Shown: positions 8,384 through 18,714, numbered from the stretch's first letter. The stretch: DNA of 37,418 nucleotides from Hyphomicrobiales bacterium (GCA_900469475.1 UBXG01000029.1:1-37418); one strand, 5' to 3'. Numbers and translations are program-made. Notes: generated by a model not told the origin, from the letters alone.

Positions 8384-9454
8384 TCAAACCTCTTTCTTTA
8401 AAGAACCGATCCCGAGGGAGCCGTCCGTGTTTTCATTCCGGGGAGCGGAGTTCGCATTGTCCGATTGATCTGTGGAGGCAGATTCAGCTTCGGCAACCGG
8501 TGCAGGGGCTGCGTCGAGCTCGACACCGTCAAGAAAGGTTGCCGACGGAACGAAGAAGAGGCTGCCGGTAATCGCCTGGCTGACATCAAGCAGGCGATCG
8601 TAGTTTCCCGGGGGGCGGCCGACGAACATATTGACGAGCATCTGTTCCATACGCGCTGGGGATCGGGCGTAGCCGATGAAATAGGTCCCGAATTCGCCCT
8701 TCCCGACATCGCCAAAGGGCATATTATCCCTGACGATATCGAGCTCCTCGCCGTTCTCGACGATCGTCGTCAGCGCATTATGCGCGTAGCTCGGTTTGAC
8801 GCTGTCATCGAGCTCGACGTTGGAGAATTTCTTGCGGCCAACGATACCCTCCTGCACTTCGACAGGTATCGCATTCCATTTTTTCAGGTCGTGCAGGTAT
8901 TTCTGGACGATCACATAGCTGCCGCCGGCAAAGGCCGGGTCTTCGTCGTCGATGATCGCGGCGTCGACCGCTGCCTGATCGACCGGGTTTTCCGTCCCGT
9001 CGACGAAACCGATGAGATCGCGATCGTCGAAATAGTTGAAGCCCTGGACCTGATCTGCGGTTGCCACCGCATCTCTAAGCCGCGACATGATCTCCATCGC
9101 GAGCTCGAAACAAAGATCCATGCGGGCCGCGCGAATGTGAAAGAGGATGTCACCCGGGGTGGAAACCGCGTGATGCACGCCGTGGATTTCCTTGAAAGGA
9201 TGCAGGTCTTTCGGCCTCGGTCCGTCAAACAGGCGGTCCCACGCGTCGGATCCAAAGGCCATCACGCAGGACAATCTGCCTTCCAGGTCGCGGAATCCGA
9301 CCGCGCGAAGCAGTCCGCCGAGATCGGCGCACAGCGACCGTACGGCTCTTTCGTTGTCCGGGCCGGGATTGATGGTCAGAACCAGAAAAATCGCCGCGCG
9401 CGTGAGGCGGGCAACAACAGGCTGTGGGGTTGGTTTTGTTTCGTCTGCCGCCAT
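8384..9454 (-). CDS. DyP-type haem peroxidase, encapsulin cargo
   Basis: Starting at the ATG at 9454 the protein has 356 residues (an upstream GTG-type start near 9511 would add an unlikely 19-residue arm). It shows the DyP signature LIGFVDGTENP at residues 147-157, with the distal Asp at about 152, the proximal haem histidine in PSYAHNAL at about 225, and the distal arginine in GYARSPARME at about 264. After residue 310 comes a low-complexity Ala/Ser/Asn/Glu linker, and the tail ends DGSLGIGSLKKEV (344-356), a textbook encapsulin-targeting peptide. DyP peroxidases oxidise dyes and phenolics with hydrogen peroxide; the encapsulated type is thought to protect against oxidative stress. It is followed by the shell gene with a one-base gap. 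No dedicated sigma-54 element was found in the 261 bases upstream, so it may be read through from clpB-DUF2171 or from an unseen promoter. Confidence 0.95.
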   Translation of the reverse strand: MAADETKPTPQPVVARLTRAAIFLVLTINPGPDNERAVRSLCADLGGLLRAVGFRDLEGRLSCVMAFGSDAWDRLFDGPRPKDLHPFKEIHGVHHAVSTPGDILFHIRAARMDLCFELAMEIMSRLRDAVATADQVQGFNYFDDRDLIGFVDGTENPVDQAAVDAAIIDDEDPAFAGGSYVIVQKYLHDLKKWNAIPVEVQEGIVGRKKFSNVELDDSVKPSYAHNALTTIVENGEELDIVRDNMPFGDVGKGEFGTYFIGYARSPARMEQMLVNMFVGRPPGNYDRLLDVSQAITGSLFFVPSATFLDGVELDAAPAPVAEAESASTDQSDNANSAPRNENTDGSLGIGSLKKEV

Positions 9455-9541
9455 AATCCGTCCGTTAAATCTTTCAAATGTCGCGCCTGGCATGCGGGTG
9501 AGGAACGACATTGCCGCACACAGTTTTTGGTCTTGGAATTT

Positions 9542-9658
9542 CTACCTCAATTTGTAGGAGCGCGCGCCTTTGCCGGCAAGACCACCGCCCTCGACAATGA
9601 GATAGTCCTCGCGAATAGGCTTCCCACCAAAATAGTCCTGCAATATTTCAAGCGTGCC
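9542..9658 (-). pseudogene. Short C-terminal gene remnant of unidentified protein
   Basis: Between the DUF2171 gene and the peroxidase gene, one minus-strand frame closed by TGA upstream and TAG at 9542-9544 encodes 38 residues, including DYFGGKPIREDYLIVEGG and LAGKGARSYKLR. The run reads like a conserved, glycine-rich C-terminal end of an enzyme rather than chance translation. There is no start codon of the usual kind and no room for the rest of the gene, so it is best explained as the tail of a lost gene. I cannot identify the parent protein with confidence. The rest of 9455-9715 holds nothing I recognise. Confidence 0.4.
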
Positions 9659-9715
9659 TCATTGAGATCGATCGCCCCTGACAGCCGCCGCGAGGCAATC
9701 GATTAAAAGCCGCGA

Positions 9716-9985
9716 TCACTCATTCTCCGGAACAGGGCGGCCGGATCGCTCCTCTTCGAGCGTAACAGCGATATCGGCATTGGCGGAAAGGCGAACCTTA
9801 TCGCCTTCGACACCGGCAACGAAACCGAGTTCGATATAATGATGATGCCGGCCCTTGTGAAACGCATCGCCGCTGTCGCTCTTGATGAGCTTGATGCGAT
9901 TGCCTTCGACGCGGTCGACAGTTCCGACGTGGACGCCATCAGCGCCGATCACTTCCATGCCCTCTTTGATCTTATGGTCCGTCAC
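9716..9985 (-). CDS. DUF2171 family small protein
   Basis: An 89-residue protein from a GTG at 9985, preceded by AAGGAG seven bases upstream. The sequence MEVIGADGVHVGTVDRVEGNRIKL followed by HYIELGFVAGVEGDKVRLSANAD matches the PRC-barrel-like DUF2171 pattern: two short beta repeats with V-G-T-V-D and a histidine-rich middle (FHKGRHHHYI, about residues 42-51). DUF2171 proteins are small, probably soluble, and lack a known biochemical role. The gene follows clpB by 98 bases on the same strand and precedes the DyP-encapsulin pair, so it probably belongs to the same stress transcript. Family assignment is good; function unknown. Confidence 0.85.
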   Translation of the reverse strand: MTDHKIKEGMEVIGADGVHVGTVDRVEGNRIKLIKSDSGDAFHKGRHHHYIELGFVAGVEGDKVRLSANADIAVTLEEERSGRPVPENE

Positions 9986-10083
9986 GTTTCTTCTCCTTTG
10001 CTGCTGAACTGGGACCCCAAGGCGACTGCGCTGGGATCAGCGATATGGTTGGCAAGGGTGGGCTACGCGGTCGACCGCGGCGC

Positions 10084-12687
<2,604 letters not shown>

Positions 12688-12735
12688 TTTGGCCACCTTC
12701 TGCAACGGTGATTGGACGGCTGAAACAAGTCAGCA

Positions 12736-13261
12736 TCAGTTGTGCGAAGAAGTCTCGGCGGGCGCCGGCCGCCCAAAGCCGGGGGATGCCGCCAGCGCGT
12801 CGCGCAGCGCCTGTTCCTTCGCGTGATCCAGCGATGTTCTAAGGACGGTTCCACCGGTGCCCTTGAGTTCGTCGAGAACCTTGTCGGCGGTCATCTTGCG
12901 GATCAGCAGGAACAGCGCCGCGTTCTCCGGCTTCAGATTTGTTGCAAGCTCCCTCATGAAGCCGTCGTTGATGCCGTAATCGGTCAATGCGCCGCCAAGT
13001 GCGCCGGAAGCGGCACCGATCGACGCGCCAAGGAGCGGCATGAGAAAAATGGACCCGATCAACAGTCCCCAGAAACCGCCGGAAATGGCGCCGACGGCCG
13101 TCGTGTTCATCAATTGAATGAGCTTGACCATTGTCCTGTTTGACGGCGATCACGGCGTCGGAAAGCTCGATCAAATATTCCTTCTGAAGGTTCACGAGCT
13201 TCTGCCTTATGGCTTCGGCTTTGTCTTCGGTCGGGTAAACGATGACGATCAGATCGGACAC
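12736..13261 (-). pseudogene. DUF1269 family membrane protein, split by a frameshift
   Basis: Two overlapping frames together make one DUF1269 protein. The first, from a GTG at 13261 with GGGAGAG upstream, gives VSDLIVIVYPTEDKAEAIRQKL and EYLIELSDAVIAVKQDNGQ. The family then expects a continuation such as VKLIQLMNTTAVGAISGGFWG, but that is found one base out of register, starting at ATG 13131, and runs to the stop at 12736 through a glycine-rich hydrophobic segment (LIGSIFLMPLLGASIGAASGALGG) and KMTADKVLDELKGTGGTVLRTSL. The shift falls at GACAATGGTCAAG near 13126-13136. It may be a real inactivating mutation, a sequencing error, or two coupled polypeptides, since the second frame has its own ATG. 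It is the first gene after a sigma-54 promoter and precedes clpB. The function of DUF1269 is unknown. Confidence 0.75.
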
Positions 13262-13310
13262 AACTCTCTCCCTCGTTCCAAACCATTCCGCGCCGCGCAC
13301 GGAACACTGG

Positions 13311-13326
13311 AGCAACCATCGTGCCA
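13311..13326 (-). promoter_or_regulatory. Sigma-54 promoter (-24/-12) for the DUF1269-clpB operon
   Basis: On the minus strand TGGCACGATGGTTGCT matches the sigma-54 consensus fully at both conserved blocks. The start would lie near 13301, about 40 bases before the GTG at 13261, which rules out the earlier in-frame start at 13315. The operon may extend through clpB to DUF2171 and the encapsulin pair. Confidence 0.9.
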
Positions 13327-13344
13327 GATGCCAAAGTTATTGAA

Positions 13345-13357
13345 AATCAATAGCTTG
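13345..13357 (+). promoter_or_regulatory. Candidate IHF site between activator sites and the sigma-54 promoter
   Basis: AATCAATAGCTTG is an exact fit to the IHF consensus WATCAA-N4-TTR. It lies between the tandem palindromes (13381-13415) and the sigma-54 element, where DNA bending by IHF commonly helps NtrC-type activators. It overlaps a 15-base palindrome TATTGAAAATCAATA (13338-13352). Confidence 0.5.
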
Positions 13358-13380
13358 ATCGCCCGAAACAACGCTGGAGA

Positions 13381-13415
13381 AGACAATGTGTCGGCTTGGG
13401 CAGGACAAATTGTCT
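13381..13415 (-). promoter_or_regulatory. Tandem activator sites (UAS pair) for the DUF1269-clpB promoter
   Basis: AGACAATGTGTCG (13381-13393) and GGACAAATTGTCT (13403-13415) are centred 22 bp apart. The nearer centre lies 74 bp from the -12 GC of the promoter at 13311-13326. Confidence 0.8.
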
Positions 13416-13433
13416 TTCGTCGCTGCCTATTGC

Positions 13434-13826
13434 CTAGACCGCCGGCGGGCCATACAGGACGTCAAGTGCCGCAAGCGCCGTCAGGATATAGGTCCCGTTT
13501 GAATCCATATCCTCGTCGGTTGAGAGATCGAGCTCTTTCCAGACGCCATCTAGATAGCCGGCCTGTCGTTCTGTGATCACCTTGTTGGCGATCTGGCCGA
13601 TGGCGTCGAATTGCGCGAGATCGTAATTCAACCCGCGATCATCCAGAAAGAGGCCGTGCTGCTGCAGAAGATCGGCCATGGGCATGGATGTTTGCGTCAA
13701 ATAGAAGAGCAGGTCATTTGCGTTCAGCGGCTGGTCCTGCGATTGCGGGATCAGTCCGGCTTCTTTGAGCTTTTGTGCCGAGGCTTGCATGTCTTTCGAA
13801 AGCTGTTCGGTCGATACGGCGGTCAT
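13434..13826 (-). CDS. Conserved-looking unknown protein, 130 aa, sigma-54-controlled
   Basis: I do not recognise this protein. The ATG at 13826 is set by GGAGGT five bases upstream; an in-frame ATG at 13940 would lie upstream of the promoter and is rejected. The product is soluble and acidic, without membrane segments or signal peptide. It begins MTAVSTEQLSKDMQASAQ, has a helix-rich first half (LNANDLLFYLTQTSMPMADLLQQHG, about residues 32-56), then LAQFDAIGQIANKVITERQAGYLDG and a C-terminal helix YILTALAALDVLYGPPAV. It has its own sigma-54 promoter and tandem activator sites and lies alone between that promoter and the clpB operon's control region, directly downstream of the sensor kinase gene. 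That makes it a likely regulon member of unknown role. Confidence 0.75.
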   Translation of the reverse strand: MTAVSTEQLSKDMQASAQKLKEAGLIPQSQDQPLNANDLLFYLTQTSMPMADLLQQHGLFLDDRGLNYDLAQFDAIGQIANKVITERQAGYLDGVWKELDLSTDEDMDSNGTYILTALAALDVLYGPPAV

Positions 13827-13910
13827 TGCGGACCTCCAGGGTTCGGTTTTGCGTTGAATGTCACCACGCTGTCCGTCACACGGCTCGATTGGCGGGTCGC
13901 GAAACGACGC

Positions 13911-13926
13911 CGCAACAATCGTGCCA
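13911..13926 (-). promoter_or_regulatory. Sigma-54 promoter (-24/-12) for the 130-aa gene
   Basis: On the minus strand TGGCACGATTGTTGCG has the invariant GG and GC 10 bases apart and the full TGGCACG and TTGC blocks. Transcription would start near 13901, about 75 bases before the ATG at 13826. Confidence 0.9.
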
Positions 13927-13980
13927 CTTATCGTTTCCAAGCCTTTTCAATGGGTCGCAGCGGCAAGCGGCACCGGTTGC

Positions 13981-14015
13981 GGACAAATTGTCGTCCGATA
14001 GAAGACTATTTGTCC
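13981..14015 (-). promoter_or_regulatory. Tandem activator sites (UAS pair) for the 130-aa gene
   Basis: GGACAAATTGTCG (13981-13993) and AGACTATTTGTCC (14003-14015) are centred 22 bp apart, the nearer 74 bp from the -12 GC. The second has one mismatch (ACT for ACA) in a half-site. They lie just past the stop of the sensor kinase gene. Confidence 0.78.
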
Positions 14016-14030
14016 GCCGTCAGGTCTGTC

Positions 14031-16049
14031 TCAGGCGGCTTCCGGGAGCCAGACCGTAAAGGTCGTTCCCTCGCCGGGTTTGCTGGTGACTGCAATCGTG
14101 CCGCCCTGGCGCGTCACAAGCATCTGGCAGATGGAAAGGCCCAAACCTGTGCCTTCACGGCGCTTGGTCGTAAAAAACGCGTCGAAAATTCTGTTGACGA
14201 CATCCGGTTCCATGCCACTGCCAGTGTCCGATACTTCGATCGTTATTCCTGGTGTGCGATCCGTCTCTGAATCGAATGTGCGCAGAACCAGCTTGCCACC
14301 CTGAGGCATGGCATGGAACGCATTGACGATCAGATTGATCAATACTTGCTGAAGCTCGGTGCGAGGCATCGCGATGAGCCGGGACGCATTATCTTCCCGC
14401 TCTATCATTATGGTGGTTTTCTTCAGAAGGTGCCGTACGAGAGGTAAGGTGTCACCGATAATATCGGCGGGATTGTATCGCTCCAGAACCCCAGCATATT
14501 CCTGAGGCTTCGAAAATTTGAGGAGATTGGTGACCATCTCGCTGATGCGCATGAGTTGCTGGTCGATCAGCTTGAACTCGCCTCTGGCCTTGTCAGCCTC
14601 GTCTCCGACGATATCCTGAATGACTTCGAGATTACCTTGGATGACGGCAATGGGATTGTTGATCTCATGAGCGACGCCGGCCGTAATTTCACCGATCGCC
14701 GCGAGCTTCTCCGACATAATCAATTGTTTGGTTGTGGTTTCGAGCTGCTCGTTCGCCATCTGCAACGCGCGGGCTCGCTCTTCTACACGCTGATTGAGTT
14801 CCGTATTCCATAGCCGCAATTCCGCATCGCGCTCCTGAACCTGATCGAGCAACCGGTCCAGTTCCGATGCGACCTGACCGATTTCGTCTTTCATTTTCGG
14901 AAGGCCGGTTCGCGCTGTAAGGTCGCCCGTTTCGACGGCACCGATCGTCCGTGTCATGCGCTCCAGCGGTCGGAAGATGTTGGTTGTCCAGACAAGAAAC
15001 AGGGGGACGGTCGCTGCGACCGCCACGCCGAAGGCGATGACGATCGCGATCAGCGTTTCTCGTTTCGCATCGGTAAACGGCTTTTGCAGGAAACCGACAT
15101 AGAGCATTCCGACGCGACGATTGTAAGTATCCAGCAACGGTTGATAGGCCGAGATATACCAGTCATTGACGACAAAGGCCTGTTCTCTCCAGGTTTTCCC
15201 ATATTTAAGGACCGCTTCGCCTACCTCCGGCGAAACCCGGGTTCCGATTGCGCGCCTTCCTTCGAAAAGATTCACATTGGTACTGATCCGGACGTCCGAA
15301 AGGAACACGGTCGCAGTCCCGCGGCTGTCGGCGGGCAGGCTGGCTTCGTTGTAAATCAATCTGTTGATGGTATCGATAAACGAGGTGTTCTTGTTCAGAA
15401 GCACGCCGGCAACCAGTGCGCCACGCTTCCCATCAGCCCAGGTCGCCTCAGTGGCGGAATGAAGAATAAGACCCCGGCGCTCCTGTTGAATAGCGGAATC
15501 CGAACTCGGTTGCACTAGCGCGATCCGGGCCTGCTCGGCAAGGTCCGGTGTCAGCGCGGAAAGTTCGTTCTGGTCAAAGACATCGAAACCGGCAGATGAC
15601 TTGCCGTCAAGAGCCGCCTTGACGACGGGCCAGTCCCAGCGAGGTGACGCACTGGCAAGCGGACGACTGGTGGCAACGACATTGCCTGCACCATCGATAA
15701 GATAAAGGAAATCCAGGCCGCGATCATTCGCGGTCTCTTTCAGGAAAGCATCGAGATCGCCGGTAGAGACATGTCCACCGACGGTGAGATCCCGAAAGCG
15801 CGCGGATTGGCTGACTGCGGCAAGACGCTCTTCCGTGACCGCCAACATTCTGTCGATATAAAAATGGGCGATCGTCAGATCATCGTTGACCTTGGAGATC
15901 GCCAGCGCGTCAAATCGCTCGTTCCAGCGATAGATCGTAATACCCAGCAATATGGGCAGGATAACAAGCATCGGCACGAGCGCGATTGCCAGAAGGCGAT
16001 AACGAACCGATGCCTTGCGGTTTGATATCTCGCTCGTTCCCTCACCCAT
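14031..16049 (-). CDS. Membrane sensor histidine kinase paired with the NtrC-type regulator
   Basis: A 672-residue kinase. A first membrane helix at about 17-40 and a second at about 330-354 enclose a large periplasmic sensing domain of roughly 290 residues with a Cache-like pattern (LDFLYLIDGAGNVVATSRP, then VGMLYVGFLQKPF just before the second helix). A HAMP domain (NIFRPLERMTRTIGAVETGDLTAR) and a coiled coil follow. The phosphoacceptor box is GVAHEINNPIAVI with H461, and the ATPase domain has LINLIVNAFHAMP (N box), DTGSGM (G1) and GTGLGLSICQ (G2). Its ATG lies eight bases before the end of the regulator gene, so the pair is coupled. The signal is unknown; a periplasmic small molecule or envelope condition is plausible from the Cache-like domain. 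It should phosphorylate the regulator that controls the sigma-54 promoters in this window. Confidence 0.93.
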   Translation of the reverse strand: MGEGTSEISNRKASVRYRLLAIALVPMLVILPILLGITIYRWNERFDALAISKVNDDLTIAHFYIDRMLAVTEERLAAVSQSARFRDLTVGGHVSTGDLDAFLKETANDRGLDFLYLIDGAGNVVATSRPLASASPRWDWPVVKAALDGKSSAGFDVFDQNELSALTPDLAEQARIALVQPSSDSAIQQERRGLILHSATEATWADGKRGALVAGVLLNKNTSFIDTINRLIYNEASLPADSRGTATVFLSDVRISTNVNLFEGRRAIGTRVSPEVGEAVLKYGKTWREQAFVVNDWYISAYQPLLDTYNRRVGMLYVGFLQKPFTDAKRETLIAIVIAFGVAVAATVPLFLVWTTNIFRPLERMTRTIGAVETGDLTARTGLPKMKDEIGQVASELDRLLDQVQERDAELRLWNTELNQRVEERARALQMANEQLETTTKQLIMSEKLAAIGEITAGVAHEINNPIAVIQGNLEVIQDIVGDEADKARGEFKLIDQQLMRISEMVTNLLKFSKPQEYAGVLERYNPADIIGDTLPLVRHLLKKTTIMIEREDNASRLIAMPRTELQQVLINLIVNAFHAMPQGGKLVLRTFDSETDRTPGITIEVSDTGSGMEPDVVNRIFDAFFTTKRREGTGLGLSICQMLVTRQGGTIAVTSKPGEGTTFTVWLPEAA

Positions 16050-17433
16050 TCCAGCTTACGCATTTCCGATCGATCGTCTTGCGAGAAATCCCGAGCCGTC
16101 GAGCGGCCTCTTCGCGATCGCCGCCAACCTCTCTCAGCACGGCCAGAATATGACGCTTTTCAATTTCCGCCAAGCTCTGCCCACCGGCTCGTGCAGGGAC
16201 CAAAGGAGACCTTTCCGCCTCCTCGGGAAAGCTCCCGAGGATAACGGCCCTTTCGATGAAATTTCGTAGCTCTCTTATGTTGCCTGGCCAATCATATCTC
16301 AAAAGATAGGATCGGACGTGTTCATCGATCTCCACTGCCGGCATACCGACCTGCTGTGCGACTTCGCGCATGAACAGCCCTGCCAGTTCCAAAACGTCAT
16401 TGCCGCGGTCCTTCAACGGAGGCAGTTGAATCTGGACGATGTTGATGCGGTAATAAAGGTCTGCACGGAAGGTTCCTGTTGCAACCCGGCTCTCGAGATC
16501 GGCATTCGTTGCGAAGATAAACCTGGCGTCGAACGGAAACTCACGTTCCGAACCGATCGGTCGGACGCGCCGATCTTCCAGTACCCGCAGCAATTTGCTC
16601 TGGAGCAAGTAGGGCATCTCGGCGATTTCATCGAGGAAGATCGTGCCGCCTTGTGCGTGCAGGAACAGGCCCTCGCGCGTGCGGTTGGCGCCCGTAAACG
16701 CTCCCTTCAAATGGCCGAACAGTTCGCTCTCGATCATGTCAGCCGGGATTGCCCCGCAATTGATCGGCACGAACAGCTTGTCGGCACGATCTGAAAGTGA
16801 GTGTATCGAACGGGCAGCGACTTCCTTGCCGGTCCCGGAGGGTCCAGTCAGCAGGACAGACGTCGATATCGGAGCAACACGGGCAATCATCGCCCGCACT
16901 TTCTCGATGGCAGGCGATTGCCCGACAATATTGTTTCGGAGATAGACCTGATGGGCCGAAAACTTCAGTTGATGCCGCAAAACGTCATTCTCGCGCTGCA
17001 ACCGGCTGCGGTCGAGACAACGGGCGATCGAATTCAGTAACTGGTTCGATCGGAAAGGCTTCAGAACGAAATCGACCACGCCGACGCGCACCGCATTTAT
17101 AGCTGTGTCGAGATCGGCATAAGCCGTCATGAGGATGACATCCGCAAGAAAGCCGGCGGCACGCTGCTCCGCCAGCCAGTCGAGGCCGTTCATATTCGGC
17201 ATAATGTTGTCGAGGATCACGACATCGAAATGCTGCTGATCGAGCTTGTGGGACGCTTCGGCCGCATTCGCAGCCTCTTCGATTATCTTGCAGCGAGGAC
17301 CAAGGGTCTTGAGCAGGAAATTTCTCATGCCCGGTTCGTCATCGACGATAAGGATCGAGGCCTGAGCAAGCCATGGTCCGAATTCGGGATTTTTGACGCG
17401 TTCCGATATATCGTTGGACGCTTCCTCAGACAT
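16042..17433 (-). CDS. NtrC-family sigma-54-dependent response regulator
   Basis: A 463-residue regulator; the ATG at 17433 has AGGAG eight bases upstream, whereas a GTG at 17442 would sit directly on that sequence. The receiver domain has the acidic pair in SILIVDDEPG (31-32), the phospho-aspartate D75 in VVILDNIMP, the switch threonine region LMTAYAD, and the lysine in VLKPF. The AAA+ domain has Walker A GPSGTGKE (about 197-204), the sigma-54-contacting GAFTGA loop (about 244-249), Walker B GTIFLDEIAEMP and the R-finger region. The C-terminal Fis-type helix-turn-helix is EEAARRLGISRKTIDRKC. It therefore can activate sigma-54 polymerase from upstream sites. Six sigma-54 promoters with matching palindrome pairs lie within 12 kb on either side, which makes them its probable targets. 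It precedes and overlaps the sensor gene. No such palindrome precedes its own gene. Confidence 0.95.
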   Translation of the reverse strand: MSEEASNDISERVKNPEFGPWLAQASILIVDDEPGMRNFLLKTLGPRCKIIEEAANAAEASHKLDQQHFDVVILDNIMPNMNGLDWLAEQRAAGFLADVILMTAYADLDTAINAVRVGVVDFVLKPFRSNQLLNSIARCLDRSRLQRENDVLRHQLKFSAHQVYLRNNIVGQSPAIEKVRAMIARVAPISTSVLLTGPSGTGKEVAARSIHSLSDRADKLFVPINCGAIPADMIESELFGHLKGAFTGANRTREGLFLHAQGGTIFLDEIAEMPYLLQSKLLRVLEDRRVRPIGSEREFPFDARFIFATNADLESRVATGTFRADLYYRINIVQIQLPPLKDRGNDVLELAGLFMREVAQQVGMPAVEIDEHVRSYLLRYDWPGNIRELRNFIERAVILGSFPEEAERSPLVPARAGGQSLAEIEKRHILAVLREVGGDREEAARRLGISRKTIDRKCVSWNG

Positions 17434-17489
17434 CACCGCCACTCCTGGATGCTATTGTATCGACGATTGCGCATTGCCGTACTTTCTAA

Positions 17490-17511
17490 AGCATCTCGCC
17501 TCGGAGATGCT
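17490..17511 (-). terminator. Hairpin after cbpM
   Basis: AGCATCTC and GAGATGCT form a perfect 8-bp stem with a 6-base loop between cbpM and the regulator gene. On the minus strand the stem is followed by TTAGAAAG, only a partial T tract. It probably ends the dnaK-cbpA-cbpM transcript. Confidence 0.55.
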
Positions 17512-17533
17512 GTCAACAGTTTCAGCTGGTGCC

Positions 17534-17815
17534 TTAAGGCAATTTATCCTTCAGATGCGTTTGCAACTGCTCGAAGGCGCGCCGCATGCCGTGTAGCTGG
17601 TCGAGCAGATGCAGGATGACGTCGACACCAGCATCGTTCGCACCCACCTTTTCCGTCAGGTCGCGAATAAGATGCACGCGGGCGATATCGGCATCGGAGA
17701 AACCCGGCCCGGACGGTGTGTCCCGCGGAATGACCCATTCCTGCTCGATCCATAGTTCCAGTGTTTTCACCTTGAGACCGGACTGAGTGAGGAACTCCTT
17801 CTTGGTGATGATCAT
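17534..17815 (-). CDS. cbpM: CbpM-like modulator of the DnaJ-type co-chaperone
   Basis: A 93-residue protein starting MIITKKEFLTQSGLKVKTLELWIEQEWV, the MerR-like winged N-terminus seen in CbpM/YccV-type modulators, followed by FSDADIARVHLIRDLTEKVGANDAGVDVILHLLDQLHGM, typical of the family. CbpM binds the J domain of CbpA and reduces its stimulation of DnaK. The ATG overlaps the stop of the cbpA gene (ATGA), so the two are coupled as in other bacteria. It is the last gene of the dnaK operon and lies just before a hairpin. Confidence 0.9.
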   Translation of the reverse strand: MIITKKEFLTQSGLKVKTLELWIEQEWVIPRDTPSGPGFSDADIARVHLIRDLTEKVGANDAGVDVILHLLDQLHGMRRAFEQLQTHLKDKLP

Positions 17816-18714
17816 GACCTGTCCTCGCGTGGGTTGAAGTCTCTTCCGCCCGTCCAGTTCGACACGAAGGTCTCAAGCTCTGGATCCGGGTGCTTGGGTA
17901 GGACAATCTTGAGCTTGACGAACTCGTCGCCATGCCCTCCTCCCCGCTGTGGAGCACCCTTGCCACGAAGGCGCAGCGTTGTACCCGTGTTCGATCCTTT
18001 TGGGATCGACATCGACACGTCGCCAGTGGGTGTCGGCACGCGTATCTTTCCGCCAAGCACGGCCTCGTTGAGCGAAATCGGCAACTCTATCGATATGTTG
18101 TCACCGTCGCGCTGGAAGCGGGGATCGGGTAGAACCTCGACCTGAATAAGGGCGTCGCCAGGTCCACCCTTCCCTGCGCCGGGAGCGCCTTTGCCCTTGA
18201 GACGAAGGATCTTGCCGTCGACGAGGCCCGCCGGAATGGTGACGTCAAGGGTACCTCCGCCTGGAAGCGTCAGACGCTTATTGGCACCGGTGATCGATTC
18301 AACGAACGATATGGGCAGCGTATAGTGCAAATCTTCGCCGCGGCGATTTGCCCGGCTGCGTTGACCACGTCTGAGCAATTCCGCGAAGGCATCGTCGGAA
18401 TCCATGAAATCTGCAAATCCGGACGTATCCATGTAGGGGTGACCGCCATCGGATTGCGCAAAATCCCTGTAGTAGTGATGTTGCGGCCGTTCCGCACCGG
18501 TCTCATCGATCTCGCCGGCATCGAAGCGCTTCCGCTTGTCTGTATCACCGACAAGATCATAGGCGGCGGCAACCTCCTTGAACTTGTCTTCCGCAGATTT
18601 ATCGCCGGGGTTCAGGTCAGGATGCAGCTTTTTTGCAAGCTTGCGATATGCGGACTGAATATCCGATGCGGAGGCGGTGGGACTGACCCCAAGAACCTCA
18701 TAGGGATTTTTCAC
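17812..18714 (-). CDS. cbpA: CbpA-type DnaJ co-chaperone
   Basis: A 300-residue J protein. The J domain covers about residues 1-70 (MKNPYEVLGVSPTASASDIQ; HPD motif in KKLHPDLNPGDK). A short linker rich in Asp, Gly and Arg is followed by two beta-barrel substrate-binding domains: DLHYTLPISFVESITGANKRLTLPGG, then GDNISIELPISLNEAVLGGKI and VPTPTGDVSMSIPKG. The zinc-finger domain of true DnaJ (CxxCxGxG repeats) is absent, so it is CbpA/DnaJ2-type. It stimulates the ATPase of DnaK and delivers substrates. It lies 226 bases after dnaK and overlaps cbpM. No separate sigma-54 site was found in the gap, so read-through from dnaK is likely. Confidence 0.92.
   Translation of the reverse strand: MKNPYEVLGVSPTASASDIQSAYRKLAKKLHPDLNPGDKSAEDKFKEVAAAYDLVGDTDKRKRFDAGEIDETGAERPQHHYYRDFAQSDGGHPYMDTSGFADFMDSDDAFAELLRRGQRSRANRRGEDLHYTLPISFVESITGANKRLTLPGGGTLDVTIPAGLVDGKILRLKGKGAPGAGKGGPGDALIQVEVLPDPRFQRDGDNISIELPISLNEAVLGGKIRVPTPTGDVSMSIPKGSNTGTTLRLRGKGAPQRGGGHGDEFVKLKIVLPKHPDPELETFVSNWTGGRDFNPREDRS

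Noticed and set aside
12839..13315. Separate 158-residue gene overlapping the second DUF1269 frame
   Set aside because: Its start lies upstream of the predicted transcription start, and after the frameshift point the residues lose any family resemblance. It is the first half of the broken DUF1269 gene.
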